In this document: piece by piece, positions 50,979-61,333 of the stretch
Position numbering within the stretch: position 1 is the stretch's first letter
How the letters are laid out: each line of letters starts with the position of its first letter
DNA from: Streptomyces sp. QL37
GTDB lineage: Bacteria > Actinomycetota > Actinomycetes > Streptomycetales > Streptomycetaceae
Direction: 5' to 3'
DNA length: 64,000 nucleotides
Assembly: GCF_002941025.1 (NCBI RefSeq)
Contig: NZ_PTJS01000001.1
Span: forward strand, 7,020,605-7,084,604
Made by a program: the position numbers and the translations under genes
The notes under the pieces: generated by a model
Databases searched by the model: none
What the model saw: only the letters and a program-made list of their open reading frames with translations
What the model was told of the DNA's origin: nothing

Positions 50979-51572
50979 ATGGCCAAGGCGACGGACGGGG
51001 ACGGTACTCCCGTCCCTCAGAGGCTGCTGGCCGCCGCCACCCGCCTCTTCGCGGAGCGCGGCTACGACCGCACCTCCGTGCAGGAGATCGTCGAGGCGGC
51101 CGGTGTCACCAAGGGGGCGCTCTACCACTACTTCGGCTCCAAGGAAGACCTCCTCCAGGAGGTCTACGCCCGGGTGCTGCGGCTCCAGCAGGAGCGGCTC
51201 GACGCCTACGCGAACGCCGAGGCGCCGATCGAGCAGCGGCTGCGTGACGCGGCGGCGGACGTGGTCGTCACGACCATCGACAACCTCGACGACGCCTCGA
51301 TCTTCTTCCGCTCCATGCACCACCTGAGCCCGGAGAAGAACAAGCAGGTACGGATCGAGCGCCGCCGGTACCACGAGCGCTTCCGCGCCCTGGTCGAAGA
51401 GGGTCAGCGAGCGGGGGTGTTCTCCTCGGCCACCCCCGCCGACCTGGTCGTCGACTACCACTTCGGCTCGGTCCACCACCTGTCCACGTGGTACAGCCCG
51501 GACGGTCCGCTCACCCAGCGTGAGGTCGCGGACCACCTGGCCGACCTGCTGCTGCGGGCTCTGCGCCCCTGA
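50979..51572 (+). CDS. TetR-family regulator of the SDR-ligase operon
   Basis: A 197-residue TetR protein with HTH PQRLLAAATRLFAERGYDRT, VQEIVEAAGVTKGALYHYFG, KEDLLQEVYARVL. The ligand domain resembles regulators of acyl-CoA breakdown (RSMHHLSPEKNKQVRIERRRY). The ATG at 50979 is chosen over a GTG 9 bases earlier. As the third gene of the operon it would regulate its own promoter at 48461 and, from the matching site, the phosphotransferase-ACAD operon at 56.9 kb. Confidence 0.88.
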   Translation: MAKATDGDGTPVPQRLLAAATRLFAERGYDRTSVQEIVEAAGVTKGALYHYFGSKEDLLQEVYARVLRLQQERLDAYANAEAPIEQRLRDAAADVVVTTIDNLDDASIFFRSMHHLSPEKNKQVRIERRRYHERFRALVEEGQRAGVFSSATPADLVVDYHFGSVHHLSTWYSPDGPLTQREVADHLADLLLRALRP

Positions 51573-51628
51573 CGGCCTCCCGGCGCCCGCACGGGACGGC
51601 CGCCCCGCCGTACGCACAGGACCGACGG

Positions 51629-51662
51629 CCCGGAGGCGCCCCGACGCGCCGGGCCCTCCGGG
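51629..51662. terminator. Hairpin between convergent genes
   Basis: CCCGGAGG and CCTCCGGG form an 8-bp stem with a long inner structure after the TetR stop. It is a moderate candidate. Confidence 0.45.
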
Positions 51663-51684
51663 CGCTGCGCCGCCTCCTGGCCGT

Positions 51685-52158
51685 TCAGCTCCGGCCCGGC
51701 AGGCCCAGAGCGACGAACAGCAGTGACGAGAGCTCCTCCGCGAACGCCGCCGACCCCGTGAGGGCCTGCCCCAGGAGCTCCTCATCGGGCGTCAGTCCTG
51801 CGGCGGTCGCCCAGGCCAGTGCCTCTCTCGCGGCGGCTTCGACCGGGAACCGGTCGAGCGGTATGCCGTAGTCATCGGCCATGGCGCGGTTGAGCAGGGC
51901 CTCCCACGTCCCGCCCCCCGGTGTGACCGCTTCGACGAACGCCACATCGCTGTCCAGGAAGGACACCAGGATCGCCGGGGCACCGGTTCCCCGTACGAGA
52001 TCCGCCACGCTGCGCCGGCCGTACTCCGCGAAGTCGGCCACCTGCCAGCCCTCCGCCGGTGACTTCCCGTCCTCGACCTCGGTGAAGCCGGCCGATTCCA
52101 TGAGGCCGCGCAGGCCGGCCGCGGACCGGGTCGTCAGCGACCCACCAGAATTTCCCAT
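51685..52158 (-). CDS. Hypothetical protein, 157 aa
   Basis: I do not recognise a family. The protein opens MGNSGGSLTTRSAAGLRGLMESAGFTEVED, has no signal peptide or transmembrane segment, is acidic and mainly helical, and ends LLFVALGLPGRS. A beta strand (APAILVSFLDSDVAFVEAV) lies in the centre. Codon use is normal. It has no operon partners: the TetR gene is convergent and the next gene is 48 bases upstream on the same strand. Confidence 0.55.
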   Translation of the reverse strand: MGNSGGSLTTRSAAGLRGLMESAGFTEVEDGKSPAEGWQVADFAEYGRRSVADLVRGTGAPAILVSFLDSDVAFVEAVTPGGGTWEALLNRAMADDYGIPLDRFPVEAAAREALAWATAAGLTPDEELLGQALTGSAAFAEELSSLLFVALGLPGRS

Positions 52159-52206
52159 GCCCGGAAACTATCGGGCGGCACTGACAGGCCCCCGGCGGAT
52201 CCGGCA

Positions 52207-54566
<2,360 letters not shown>

Positions 54567-54572
54567 CCCGCC

Positions 54573-54600
54573 GGGGAGGCGGCCACCCGGGCGCCTCCCC
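54573..54600. terminator. Hairpin terminator between convergent genes
   Basis: GGGGAGGCG and CGCCTCCCC pair across a 10-base loop just after the aminopeptidase stop and before the end of the leftward ACAD gene. Confidence 0.7.
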
Positions 54601-54611
54601 GCACCAGGGGC

Positions 54612-55826
54612 TCAGAGGTACTTCTTGATCTCCCGCCGTGCCAGCGACCGCTGGTGCACCTCGTCCGGACCGTCCGCCAGCCGCAGGGTCCGCGCGGACG
54701 ACCAGAGTTCGGCCAGCGGGAAGTCCTGGCTGACGCCGCCGGCGCCGTACAGCTGCACCGCCTGGTCGAGGATGTCGCAGACCGCGCGCGGGGTGGCGAT
54801 CTTGATCGCCTGGATCTCCGTGTGGGCGCCGCGGTTGCCCACCGTGTCCATCAGCCAGGCCGTCTTCAGCACCAGCAGTCGCAGCTGCTCCACCGTCACC
54901 CGGGCGTCCGCGATCCAGTTCTGGACGACGCCCTGCTGCGCCAGCGGCTTGCCGAAGGCCGTACGCGCCACGGCCCGCCTGCACATCAGCTCGATCGCCC
55001 GCTCGGCCATCCCGATCAGCCGCATGCAGTGGTGGATCCGGCCCGGTCCCAGCCGAGCCTGGGCGATGGCGAAGCCGCCGCCCTCCTCGCCGATCAGATT
55101 GGCGGCGGGCACCCGGACGTCGGTGAAGACGACCTCGGCGTGGCCGCCGTGGGAGTGGTCCTCGTAGCCGTACACCTGCATCGCGCGGCGCACCTCCAGG
55201 CCCGGGGTGTCACGCGGGACCAGGATCATCGACTGCTGGCGCCGGATGTCCTCGTTGTCCGGGTCGGTCTTCCCCATCACGATGAAGATCGCGCAGTCGG
55301 GGTTCATCGCCCCGGAGATGTACCACTTGCGCCCGTTGATGACGTAGTCGTCGCCGTCCCGCGTGATCCGGGTCTCGATGTTCGTCGCGTCCGACGACGC
55401 CACGTCGGGCTCCGTCATCGCGAACGCCGAGCGGATCTCCCCGGCGAGCAGCGGCTCCAGCCACTGCTTCTTCTGCTCGTCCGATCCGAACTGGAAGAGC
55501 ACCTCCATGTTCCCCGTGTCCGGGGCGGCGCAGTTCAGCGCGGTCGGCGCCAGGTGCGGGCTGCGTCCGGTGATCTCGGCGAGGGGTGCGTACTGCAGGT
55601 TCGTCAGACCGGCACCGTACTCCGCGTCCGGGAGGAAGACGTTCCACAGCCCCTGCCTGCGCGCCTCGGCCTTGAGGTCCTCCACGATCTGCGGGGTGTC
55701 CCACGGCGACGCCAGCGCCGCGCGCTGCTCCTCGGCGACCGCCTCGGCGGGGTACACGTGCTCGTCCATGAACGTGAGCAGCCTGGTGCGCAGCTCTTCG
55801 GTACGTGCGTCGAATGCGAAGTCCAC
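54612..55826 (-). CDS. ACAD11/LvaC-like acyl-CoA dehydrogenase
   Basis: A 404-residue FAD protein of the acyl-CoA dehydrogenase fold. The flavin-binding segment AFAMTEPDVASSDA and MYG-type GRKWYISGA are present. At the position of the canonical catalytic Glu (YEGT in its sister at 36679) it has LADGPDEVH, so the base is replaced by Asp in an ADGPDE motif. As I recall, that motif is characteristic of ACAD10/11 and LvaC, which process 4-phospho-acyl-CoA rather than dehydrogenate. It follows the phosphotransferase gene by 7 bases on the same strand and is co-transcribed with it. Confidence 0.9.
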   Translation of the reverse strand: MDFAFDARTEELRTRLLTFMDEHVYPAEAVAEEQRAALASPWDTPQIVEDLKAEARRQGLWNVFLPDAEYGAGLTNLQYAPLAEITGRSPHLAPTALNCAAPDTGNMEVLFQFGSDEQKKQWLEPLLAGEIRSAFAMTEPDVASSDATNIETRITRDGDDYVINGRKWYISGAMNPDCAIFIVMGKTDPDNEDIRRQQSMILVPRDTPGLEVRRAMQVYGYEDHSHGGHAEVVFTDVRVPAANLIGEEGGGFAIAQARLGPGRIHHCMRLIGMAERAIELMCRRAVARTAFGKPLAQQGVVQNWIADARVTVEQLRLLVLKTAWLMDTVGNRGAHTEIQAIKIATPRAVCDILDQAVQLYGAGGVSQDFPLAELWSSARTLRLADGPDEVHQRSLARREIKKYL

Positions 55827-55833
55827 GGGGTGA

Positions 55834-56856
55834 TCAGCCTTCCTGGAGGGTGGTGAGGCCGTGCGAGATGAATACGGGGACCAGGTCGCCGATGCGGTCG
55901 AAGCCGGCGCCGACGGTCTGGCCCAGGGTGTAGCGGTAGTGGATGCCCTCGAGGATCACGGCGAGCTTGAACCACGCGAAGGCCGTGTACCAGGGGATGG
56001 AGGAGGTGTCGCGGCCGGACCGGGACGCGTAGCGCTCGATCAGCTCGGCGGGGCCGGGGTGGCCAGGGGCGCCGCTGGTCGTGGAGACCGGGGACTCGGG
56101 CAGGTCCAGGTCGGAGCTGTACATCACGAGCAGGCCCAGGTCCGTGAGCGGATCGCCGAGTGTGGACATCTCCCAGTCCAGGACCGCCTTGATCCGGTCG
56201 TCCCGGCCGATCAGCACGTTGTCCAGGCGGTAGTCACCGTGCACCACCGTGGGCGCGGGGGAGACGGGAAGCTCCCGGCCCAGCGCGGCGTGCAGCTCGT
56301 CGATGCCGGCGAGCTCGCGGTTGCGGGAGGCGTCCAGCTGCTTGCCCCAGCGCCGCAGCTGCCGGTCCAGGAAGCCGTCCGGACGCCCGAAGTCACCGAG
56401 GCCGACGGCTGCCGGATCCACGGCGTGCAGATCCACCAGGGTGTCGACGAGCCCCAGGACGACGGCCCGGGTGCGCTCGGCGCCCAGCGGGGCGAGCTGC
56501 TCGGCGGTCCGGTAGGGGGTCCCCTCGACGTACTCCATGACATAGAACGGCGAGCCGATCACCGCGTCGTCCTCGCAGAGCAGGAGAGTCTCCGGCACCG
56601 GGACCGCCGTGGAGTGCAGGGCGCTGATCACCCGGTGCTCGCGCTTCATGTCGTGCGCGGTGGCGAGCACATGGCCCAGCGGAGGTCTGCGCACGACCCA
56701 CTGCCCGGAGCCGTCGGTGACGATGTAGGTGAGGTTCGAGCGGCCGCCCTCGACGACCCGGGCTTCGAGCGGTCCGTTCACCAGCCCCGGCCGCTCACGG
56801 TCGAGATGGCCGCGGAGCAGGTCGAGATCGAGACCTGGCGGGTGGACTGGGCTCAT
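55834..56856 (-). CDS. Aminoglycoside-phosphotransferase-fold kinase (LvaA/ACAD11-kinase-like)
   Basis: A 340-residue APH-fold kinase. ATP-lobe features include VEGGRSNLTYIV and VVRRPPLGH. The Brenner motif VVHGDYRLDNVLIG has the catalytic Asp, and AVLDWEMSTLGDP is the metal-binding motif. The DWE-STLGDP variant is the one found in ACAD10/11 kinase domains and LvaA, which phosphorylate 4-hydroxyacyl-CoA, rather than in antibiotic-resistance enzymes. The ATG at 56856 has GGAGG 8 bases upstream. It is first in the operon with the ACAD gene; an operator lies 38 bases upstream. Confidence 0.88.
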   Translation of the reverse strand: MSPVHPPGLDLDLLRGHLDRERPGLVNGPLEARVVEGGRSNLTYIVTDGSGQWVVRRPPLGHVLATAHDMKREHRVISALHSTAVPVPETLLLCEDDAVIGSPFYVMEYVEGTPYRTAEQLAPLGAERTRAVVLGLVDTLVDLHAVDPAAVGLGDFGRPDGFLDRQLRRWGKQLDASRNRELAGIDELHAALGRELPVSPAPTVVHGDYRLDNVLIGRDDRIKAVLDWEMSTLGDPLTDLGLLVMYSSDLDLPESPVSTTSGAPGHPGPAELIERYASRSGRDTSSIPWYTAFAWFKLAVILEGIHYRYTLGQTVGAGFDRIGDLVPVFISHGLTTLQEG

Positions 56857-56893
56857 GGGGCGCACCTCCGGGACGTTGAACGGTCGGGACCAT

Positions 56894-56915
56894 GATGCCG
56901 ACCAGTCGGTATGTC
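56894..56915. promoter_or_regulatory. TetR-type operator before the phosphotransferase-ACAD operon
   Basis: GATGCCGACCAGTCGGTATGTC is a dyad (GCCGAC-CA-GTCGGT). On the minus strand it reads ACATACCGACTGGT, the same 14 bases as at 48460-48473. It is 38 bases before the kinase start. Confidence 0.7.
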
Positions 56916-56971
56916 GTCCAGTGTCCGCCCGGAATCCGAGAGGTGATCTCCGGCTCCCCGCCCGGTCCGCG

Positions 56972-57313
56972 TCAGTCGTCCCAGCCCTGGGCCTCCACGA
57001 AGGCGTCCCCGTGCGTGGCGGACCAGCGGCCCAGCGCCTCGATCGGCTCCAGCAGCGTCCGGCCGAGCTCGGTCAGGGCGTACTCCACCCGCGGTGGCGC
57101 CTCGGCGTACGCCCGGCGCTCCACCAGCGCGTACGCCTCCAGCCTGCGCAGCGTCTCGGTCAGCACCTTGGCGCTGATGCCGCCGATCTCCGCACGGAGC
57201 TCACGGGGCCGGCGCGGGCCCGCCCCCAGGGCGTACAGGACCACCGGATTCCAGGTGTTCCCCAGCAGATCGAAGCCGAGCCGCGCCCGGCAGTCGGCGA
57301 GCAGCCGGTCCAT
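56972..57313 (-). CDS. HxlR-family winged-helix regulator
   Basis: A 113-residue MarR-like regulator: the N-terminal Cys (LLADCRARLGFDLLGNTWNPVVLYAL), then RRPRELRAEIGGISAKVLTETLRRLEAYALVERR and VEYALTELGRTLLEPIEAL. Cys8 sits at the position where redox-sensing HxlR members carry a reactive Cys. The ATG at 57313 has GAAGGGG upstream. It is divergent from the oxidoreductase gene, with a perfect dyad between the two, and probably represses it. Confidence 0.88.
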   Translation of the reverse strand: MDRLLADCRARLGFDLLGNTWNPVVLYALGAGPRRPRELRAEIGGISAKVLTETLRRLEAYALVERRAYAEAPPRVEYALTELGRTLLEPIEALGRWSATHGDAFVEAQGWDD

Positions 57314-57337
57314 GCGTACCCCTTCACCGCCCGTCAG

Positions 57338-57351
57338 GCACCGAACGGTGC
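57338..57351. promoter_or_regulatory. Perfect dyad in the HxlR/oxidoreductase intergenic region
   Basis: GCACCGAACGGTGC is a 6-2-6 perfect inverted repeat, 25 bases before hxlR and 66 before the oxidoreductase. It is the likely HxlR operator. Confidence 0.55.
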
Positions 57352-57416
57352 GCAACGGGACCCCTAACGTCCCCTTCAGCACGACGCTACGTGACGGGCG
57401 TTCAAGGGAGAGGCAC

Positions 57417-58055
57417 ATGCGCATAGGCATCATCGGGACCGGCCACATGGCGGAGGCACTGGGCGGCCGATGGGCGGCGGCAGGCCATCGCGTGCTTTTC
57501 GGAGGCCGCTCCACGGAACGGGCCAGGGCCCTCGCGGACCGCACCGGCCAGAGCGCCGGCACGCTCGGCGAGGCGGCCGCCTTCGGCGACGCGGTGCTGC
57601 TCGCCCTGCCGTACGACGCCGTGGCGGGCGTCCTGGCGGCACTCGGCGCGGCGGACGGACCGCTGCGCGGCCGGGTGGTCGTCGACTGCACCAACGCCGT
57701 CGGGGCCGGCTTCCGGCTCACCACCGGCACGGGGCCGGGCGCGGCCCGTACGATCGCCGACGCCACCGGCGCCCGGGTCGTCAAGGCCTTCAACCACCTG
57801 CCCGATTCGGTGTGGCGGCTGCCCCCGCCCTCCTTCGCCGAGGGCCCGCTCGCGGTCCCGCTCTGCGGCGACGACCCGGCGGCCCTGGAGACGGTCGGGG
57901 CCCTGGTCCGGGACCTCGGCTGCGTCCCGCTGACCGTGGGCGGGCTCGACCGGGCCGCGTATCTGGAGGCGGCCACCGCCTTCCTCATCGGGCTCTGGCA
58001 CTCCGGACACGACCCCCGGACGCTGCTGCCGCCCTTCGAGGTGGTCACCGCCTGA
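57417..58055 (+). CDS. F420-dependent NADP reductase-like Rossmann oxidoreductase
   Basis: A 212-residue protein with an N-terminal Rossmann loop (RIGIIGTGHMAEALGGRW), LFGGRSTERARALA, and the F420_oxidored family segments CTNAVGAGFRL and GARVVKAFNHLP. These enzymes move hydride between F420H2 and NADP or reduce other substrates. The ATG has AAGGGAGA upstream. It is divergent from the HxlR regulator and followed by another oxidoreductase 36 bases later, so the two probably share a transcript and a stress-related role. Confidence 0.83.
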   Translation: MRIGIIGTGHMAEALGGRWAAAGHRVLFGGRSTERARALADRTGQSAGTLGEAAAFGDAVLLALPYDAVAGVLAALGAADGPLRGRVVVDCTNAVGAGFRLTTGTGPGAARTIADATGARVVKAFNHLPDSVWRLPPPSFAEGPLAVPLCGDDPAALETVGALVRDLGCVPLTVGGLDRAAYLEAATAFLIGLWHSGHDPRTLLPPFEVVTA

Positions 58056-58091
58056 GTTGCGGGCACCCGGGCGCGCCCCGATCGTCGGAGG

Positions 58092-59027
58092 ATGAAGGCG
58101 ATCAGCTACAGCAGGTACGGCTCGGCCGACGTACTGGAGTACGGCGAGCGGCCCGACCCGAAGGTCGGGCCCGACTCGGTCCTGGTGAAGGTGCGGGCCG
58201 CGGCCGTGAACCCCGTCGACTGGAAGGCCCGCGAGGGCTACCTCCAGGCGGGGCTGGAGGCCGTGTTCCCCGTCATTCCCGGCTGGGACGTCTCCGGTGT
58301 CGTGGTCCAGCCCGGCGCCGCCGTCGACGAGTTCGCGGTGGGGGACGAGGTCATCGGCTACGTCCGCGAGGACTTCCTCTCGCGCGGCACCTTCGCCGAG
58401 TACGTCGCCGCACCCGTGCGCACCCTCGCCCGCAAGCCCCTGAGCCTGAGCTTCGAGGAGGCGGCGGGCCTTCCGCTGTGCGGCCTCACCGCACACCAGG
58501 TGCTGTACCGCACGCTGAAGGTCCGGGAGGGCGAGACCGTCCTCGTCCACGCGGCCGCCGGAGGGGTCGGGTCGCTCGCCGTCCAGCTCGCCCGGCACGC
58601 CGGCTGCCGGATCGTCGGCACTGCCGGGCCCCACAACCACGACTACGTACGCCAACTGGGCGGCGAACCCGTGGAGTACGGCGACGGGCTGGCCGCCCGC
58701 CTCCGCGAACTGGTCCCCGAGGGTTTCGACGCCGCGTTCGACACGGTCGGCGGGGAAGCCCTCCGGATCTCCGCCGAAACCCTCGCCCCCGACGGCCGGC
58801 TCGCGTCCATCGCCGACGGGGAGGTCTTCTCCTACGGCGGCCGCTACGCCTTCGTACGGCCCGACGCCGCCGACCTCGCCGACCTCGCCGGGCTCGCCGA
58901 GCAGGGCATCGTCTCCGTCCACGTCGACCGCGTCTTCCCCCTGGAGCAGGCAGCCGAGGCCTACCGGCTCAACCAGGAGGGCCGCACCCGGGGCAAGATC
59001 GTCGTCACCGTGGCCTGGGAGGACTGA
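58092..59027 (+). CDS. Zinc-free MDR NADPH:quinone oxidoreductase
   Basis: A 311-residue medium-chain reductase. The N-terminal catalytic domain (VLVKVRAAAVNPVDWKAREG) is followed by the Rossmann motif VHAAAGGVGSLAVQLARH. No Cys/His zinc set is present, so it is of the quinone-reductase/enal-reductase type. The ATG at 58092 has CGGAGG 4 bases upstream. It is the second gene of the unit with the F420-type oxidoreductase and may detoxify quinones or enals. Confidence 0.9.
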   Translation: MKAISYSRYGSADVLEYGERPDPKVGPDSVLVKVRAAAVNPVDWKAREGYLQAGLEAVFPVIPGWDVSGVVVQPGAAVDEFAVGDEVIGYVREDFLSRGTFAEYVAAPVRTLARKPLSLSFEEAAGLPLCGLTAHQVLYRTLKVREGETVLVHAAAGGVGSLAVQLARHAGCRIVGTAGPHNHDYVRQLGGEPVEYGDGLAARLRELVPEGFDAAFDTVGGEALRISAETLAPDGRLASIADGEVFSYGGRYAFVRPDAADLADLAGLAEQGIVSVHVDRVFPLEQAAEAYRLNQEGRTRGKIVVTVAWED

Positions 59028-59040
59028 GCCGGCACGACCC

Positions 59041-59355
59041 TCAGAACAGCGTCGCGGCGGCGAACACCGCGAGCGCGACCGTGCACGCCGCCGCCGTCAG
59101 CGCATGGCGCGGCGACAGCGCGGCGGGCGGCCCGGCGGACCCCATGCCCGTCACCCGGCGGTGCGCCACCACGAGGAACCCCAGCCAGGCCAGCAGGCTC
59201 AGAGCCACCGCGAGCACCCCGGCCCCCGTCGCCCCGTGGTGCAGCGCCTGCCGGAACGCGAGCAGGGCCACCACCGTGCACGACAGGGTGGTGCGGCGCC
59301 AGGCCAGCCGCGTCCGCTCGGGCTGGAGGCCGGGATCGCGCCCGGTGGCGGTCAC
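59041..59355 (-). CDS. DUF202 membrane protein (small)
   Basis: A 104-residue membrane protein of DUF202. Conserved motif LQPERTRLAWRRTTLS is followed by about three helices (VVALLAFRQALHHG; VLAVALSLLAWLGFLVVA; ALTAAACTVALAVFAAATLF). The GTG at 59355 overlaps the next gene's stop (GTGA). Function unknown; the two DUF202 proteins probably associate. It ends a four-gene leftward operon. Confidence 0.83.
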   Translation of the reverse strand: MTATGRDPGLQPERTRLAWRRTTLSCTVVALLAFRQALHHGATGAGVLAVALSLLAWLGFLVVAHRRVTGMGSAGPPAALSPRHALTAAACTVALAVFAAATLF

Positions 59356-59747
59356 CGGCCCTCCCAGCCGAACAGGACCACCACCACCATCGCGACCGCG
59401 ACCACGGCGACCACGAGGCTGAGCATCGCGGGGAAGCGCGAGACCGGCAGATCCTCCCCGCGCCGCATCGCACGCTCGCACCGCACCCAGTGGTTGACGG
59501 CGCGCAGCGCGCAGAGCACCCCGGCCGCCAGCAGCCCCAGGGCAAGGCCGGCGCGGACGCCCCACGCCAGTTCCGGGAGGAACTGGTCGACGGCGAAACC
59601 GCCGCCGATGAGGGCGAGAGCCGTCCGGATCCAGGCGAGGAAGGTGCGCTCGTTGGCGAGGGAGAAGCGGTAGTCCGGGGTGTCACCCTCCGCACGGATC
59701 CGCTCCGGGGCGAACCACAGCCGCAGGCCGCGCAGGAAATCGCTCAC
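59352..59747 (-). CDS. YidH-type DUF202 membrane protein
   Basis: A 131-residue membrane protein with the conserved signature SLANERTFLAWIRTALALIGGGFAV, then AGLALGLLAAGVLCAL and a final helix LSLVVAVVAVAMVVVVLFG. It is the larger partner of the adjacent DUF202 protein. The GTG at 59747 overlaps the NUDIX gene stop by 4 bases. Its role is unknown. Confidence 0.87.
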   Translation of the reverse strand: MSDFLRGLRLWFAPERIRAEGDTPDYRFSLANERTFLAWIRTALALIGGGFAVDQFLPELAWGVRAGLALGLLAAGVLCALRAVNHWVRCERAMRRGEDLPVSRFPAMLSLVVAVVAVAMVVVVLFGWEGR

Positions 59748-60274
59748 GCGGCGCCCCCTGCCGCGCGGCCCGCCCGGTGGGCCCGCAGCCGGTGGTACGT
59801 CTCCAGACCGTCCGGCACCCATGTCCAGTCGCCGAGACGCCCCTCCAGCTCCGCGTCGCTCAGGAAGGTGTGCCAGTCGACCTCCTCCGCCTGCGGCCGC
59901 ACGGGCAGCTCGCAGCGCACCTCGTACACGTACGACCACCAGCTGTGCGGAGGGCTCTCGTAGAGGTACTTGAAGAGCGGTGTCGGGCGGGGAAGACCGG
60001 ACACCCCCAGCTCCTCCTCGGCCTCCCGCAGCGCCGCCTCGTCGTACGACTCGCCCGCGCCCACGACCCCGCCCACGAACATGTCGTGGTGCGAGGGGAA
60101 GACCAGTTTCGTGGCGGTCCTGCGGTGCACGAACAGCCGGCCCGCCGGGTCCCGCGCCTCGACGAAGACGCAGCGGTGGCGCAGGCCGCGCGCGGTGGCC
60201 TCGCCACGCGGCGCCTGTCCGACGACCTCGTCGTTCTCGTCGACAATGTCCAGGATCTCGTCAGCCGGAGTCAT
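59744..60274 (-). CDS. NUDIX hydrolase
   Basis: A 176-residue hydrolase of nucleoside-diphosphate-linked compounds. The NUDIX box is complete: GVVGAGESYDEAALREAEEE followed by LGV. The N-terminus (EILDIVDENDEVVGQAPRGEA, then GLRHRCVFVEARDPAGRLFVH) resembles IPP-isomerase-like NUDIX proteins. ATG at 60274 with TGGAGG upstream; a start 9 bases earlier would lack one. It overlaps the transporter gene by 14 bases and the DUF202 gene by 4. Confidence 0.88.
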   Translation of the reverse strand: MTPADEILDIVDENDEVVGQAPRGEATARGLRHRCVFVEARDPAGRLFVHRRTATKLVFPSHHDMFVGGVVGAGESYDEAALREAEEELGVSGLPRPTPLFKYLYESPPHSWWSYVYEVRCELPVRPQAEEVDWHTFLSDAELEGRLGDWTWVPDGLETYHRLRAHRAGRAAGGAA

Positions 60275-61178
60275 GGCCTCCATCCAACATCAACCGGTCG
60301 GCGGCCGTGGACCCGTGTCGCTCCTTCCCCTCCGGCATCGCCGGGTGCAGCCCCAGGAGCACGATCCCGGCCACGATCGCCGCCAGTCCCGCGGCCTGCC
60401 AGGCCAGTGCGCCGGTGTCGGTGCGGACCTGGTCGCCCAGGAAGCCGATCCCGCAGACGATCCCGGCCAGCGGCTGCGCGGCGGTCAGCGCCGGCAGGGA
60501 CATCCGCAGCGGCCCCGCCTCGAAGGCGCTCTGGACCAGGATCAGCCCGCTCACCCCCAGCACGAGCACGGCGTACGGCTGCCAGGACGTCATCAGTGCC
60601 GCCCAGCCGTCCGCGGACAGCCGCTCCCCGCTGACCCTGGTCAGCCCGTCCTGCAGTCCGTAGAGCAGCCCGGCCGCCAGGCCGAGCAGGACGGGGGTCC
60701 CGCGGGTCCGCGGATGTCTGGCGCAGGCGGTCAGGAGGACGGCGAGCCCGGCCACCGCACCGATCACCAGCCAGTGCCGCAGGGACGCGGTCACCGCCTC
60801 CCCGCCGCGCGGCTCGCCGGCCAGCAGGAAGGCGGTGACACCGCCCGCCAGCAGGCAGAGGCCTCCCCAGCCCTGGCGGCCCAGCGGCTGGCCCGTGCGG
60901 TGGCGTGACAGGGCCATCGCGAAGAGCAGATTGGTCGCCAGGAGCGGCTCCACGACGGACACCTCGCCCTGGCCGAGAGCCAGGGCGCCCAGCACCATGC
61001 CGCAGACCATCAGACCGATCCCGGCGAGCCAGCTCGGCACCCGCATCAGGTCGAGCAGCAGCCGGGGCGAGAGGAAATCGCTCAGGGGCGCGCGGCGGGC
61101 GGCGTCCTGCTGGAGGACGAATCCGAAGCCCAGGCAGCAGGCGGCGCCCACGGACAGCAGCAGTACCAGCACCGACAC
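60261..61178 (-). CDS. DMT-superfamily transporter
   Basis: A 305-residue protein with about nine or ten helices (VSVLVLLLSVGAACCLGFGFVLQQ; AGIGLMVCGMVLGALALGQG; LLATNLLFAMALSRHRTG; LCLLAGGVTAFLLAGEP). It is of the type with EVSVVEPLLATNLLFAM, which is common in actinobacterial DMT members. The GTG at 61178 is the first start of the hydrophobic protein. It leads the four-gene leftward operon. Substrate unknown. Confidence 0.82.
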   Translation of the reverse strand: MSVLVLLLSVGAACCLGFGFVLQQDAARRAPLSDFLSPRLLLDLMRVPSWLAGIGLMVCGMVLGALALGQGEVSVVEPLLATNLLFAMALSRHRTGQPLGRQGWGGLCLLAGGVTAFLLAGEPRGGEAVTASLRHWLVIGAVAGLAVLLTACARHPRTRGTPVLLGLAAGLLYGLQDGLTRVSGERLSADGWAALMTSWQPYAVLVLGVSGLILVQSAFEAGPLRMSLPALTAAQPLAGIVCGIGFLGDQVRTDTGALAWQAAGLAAIVAGIVLLGLHPAMPEGKERHGSTAADRLMLDGGHDSG

Positions 61179-61333
61179 GGTCCGACGATAGCCCGGCGGA
61201 CGTACGGGATCGGTGAGGGCGCCGCCGACCGGACGGTTGACGTGGGAGCGGCCGGTACCGAAGATCTGACCCACAAGTAACTTCGCCCGCCCCCGCCCGC
61301 CGCTTCCCCGCACCGCCCCGAAGGATGGAACCC

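Noticed and set aside
55834..56856. Aminoglycoside resistance gene
   Set aside because: The APH fold is present, but the DWE-STLGDP motif and the ACAD partner fit acyl-CoA kinases, not antibiotic kinases.
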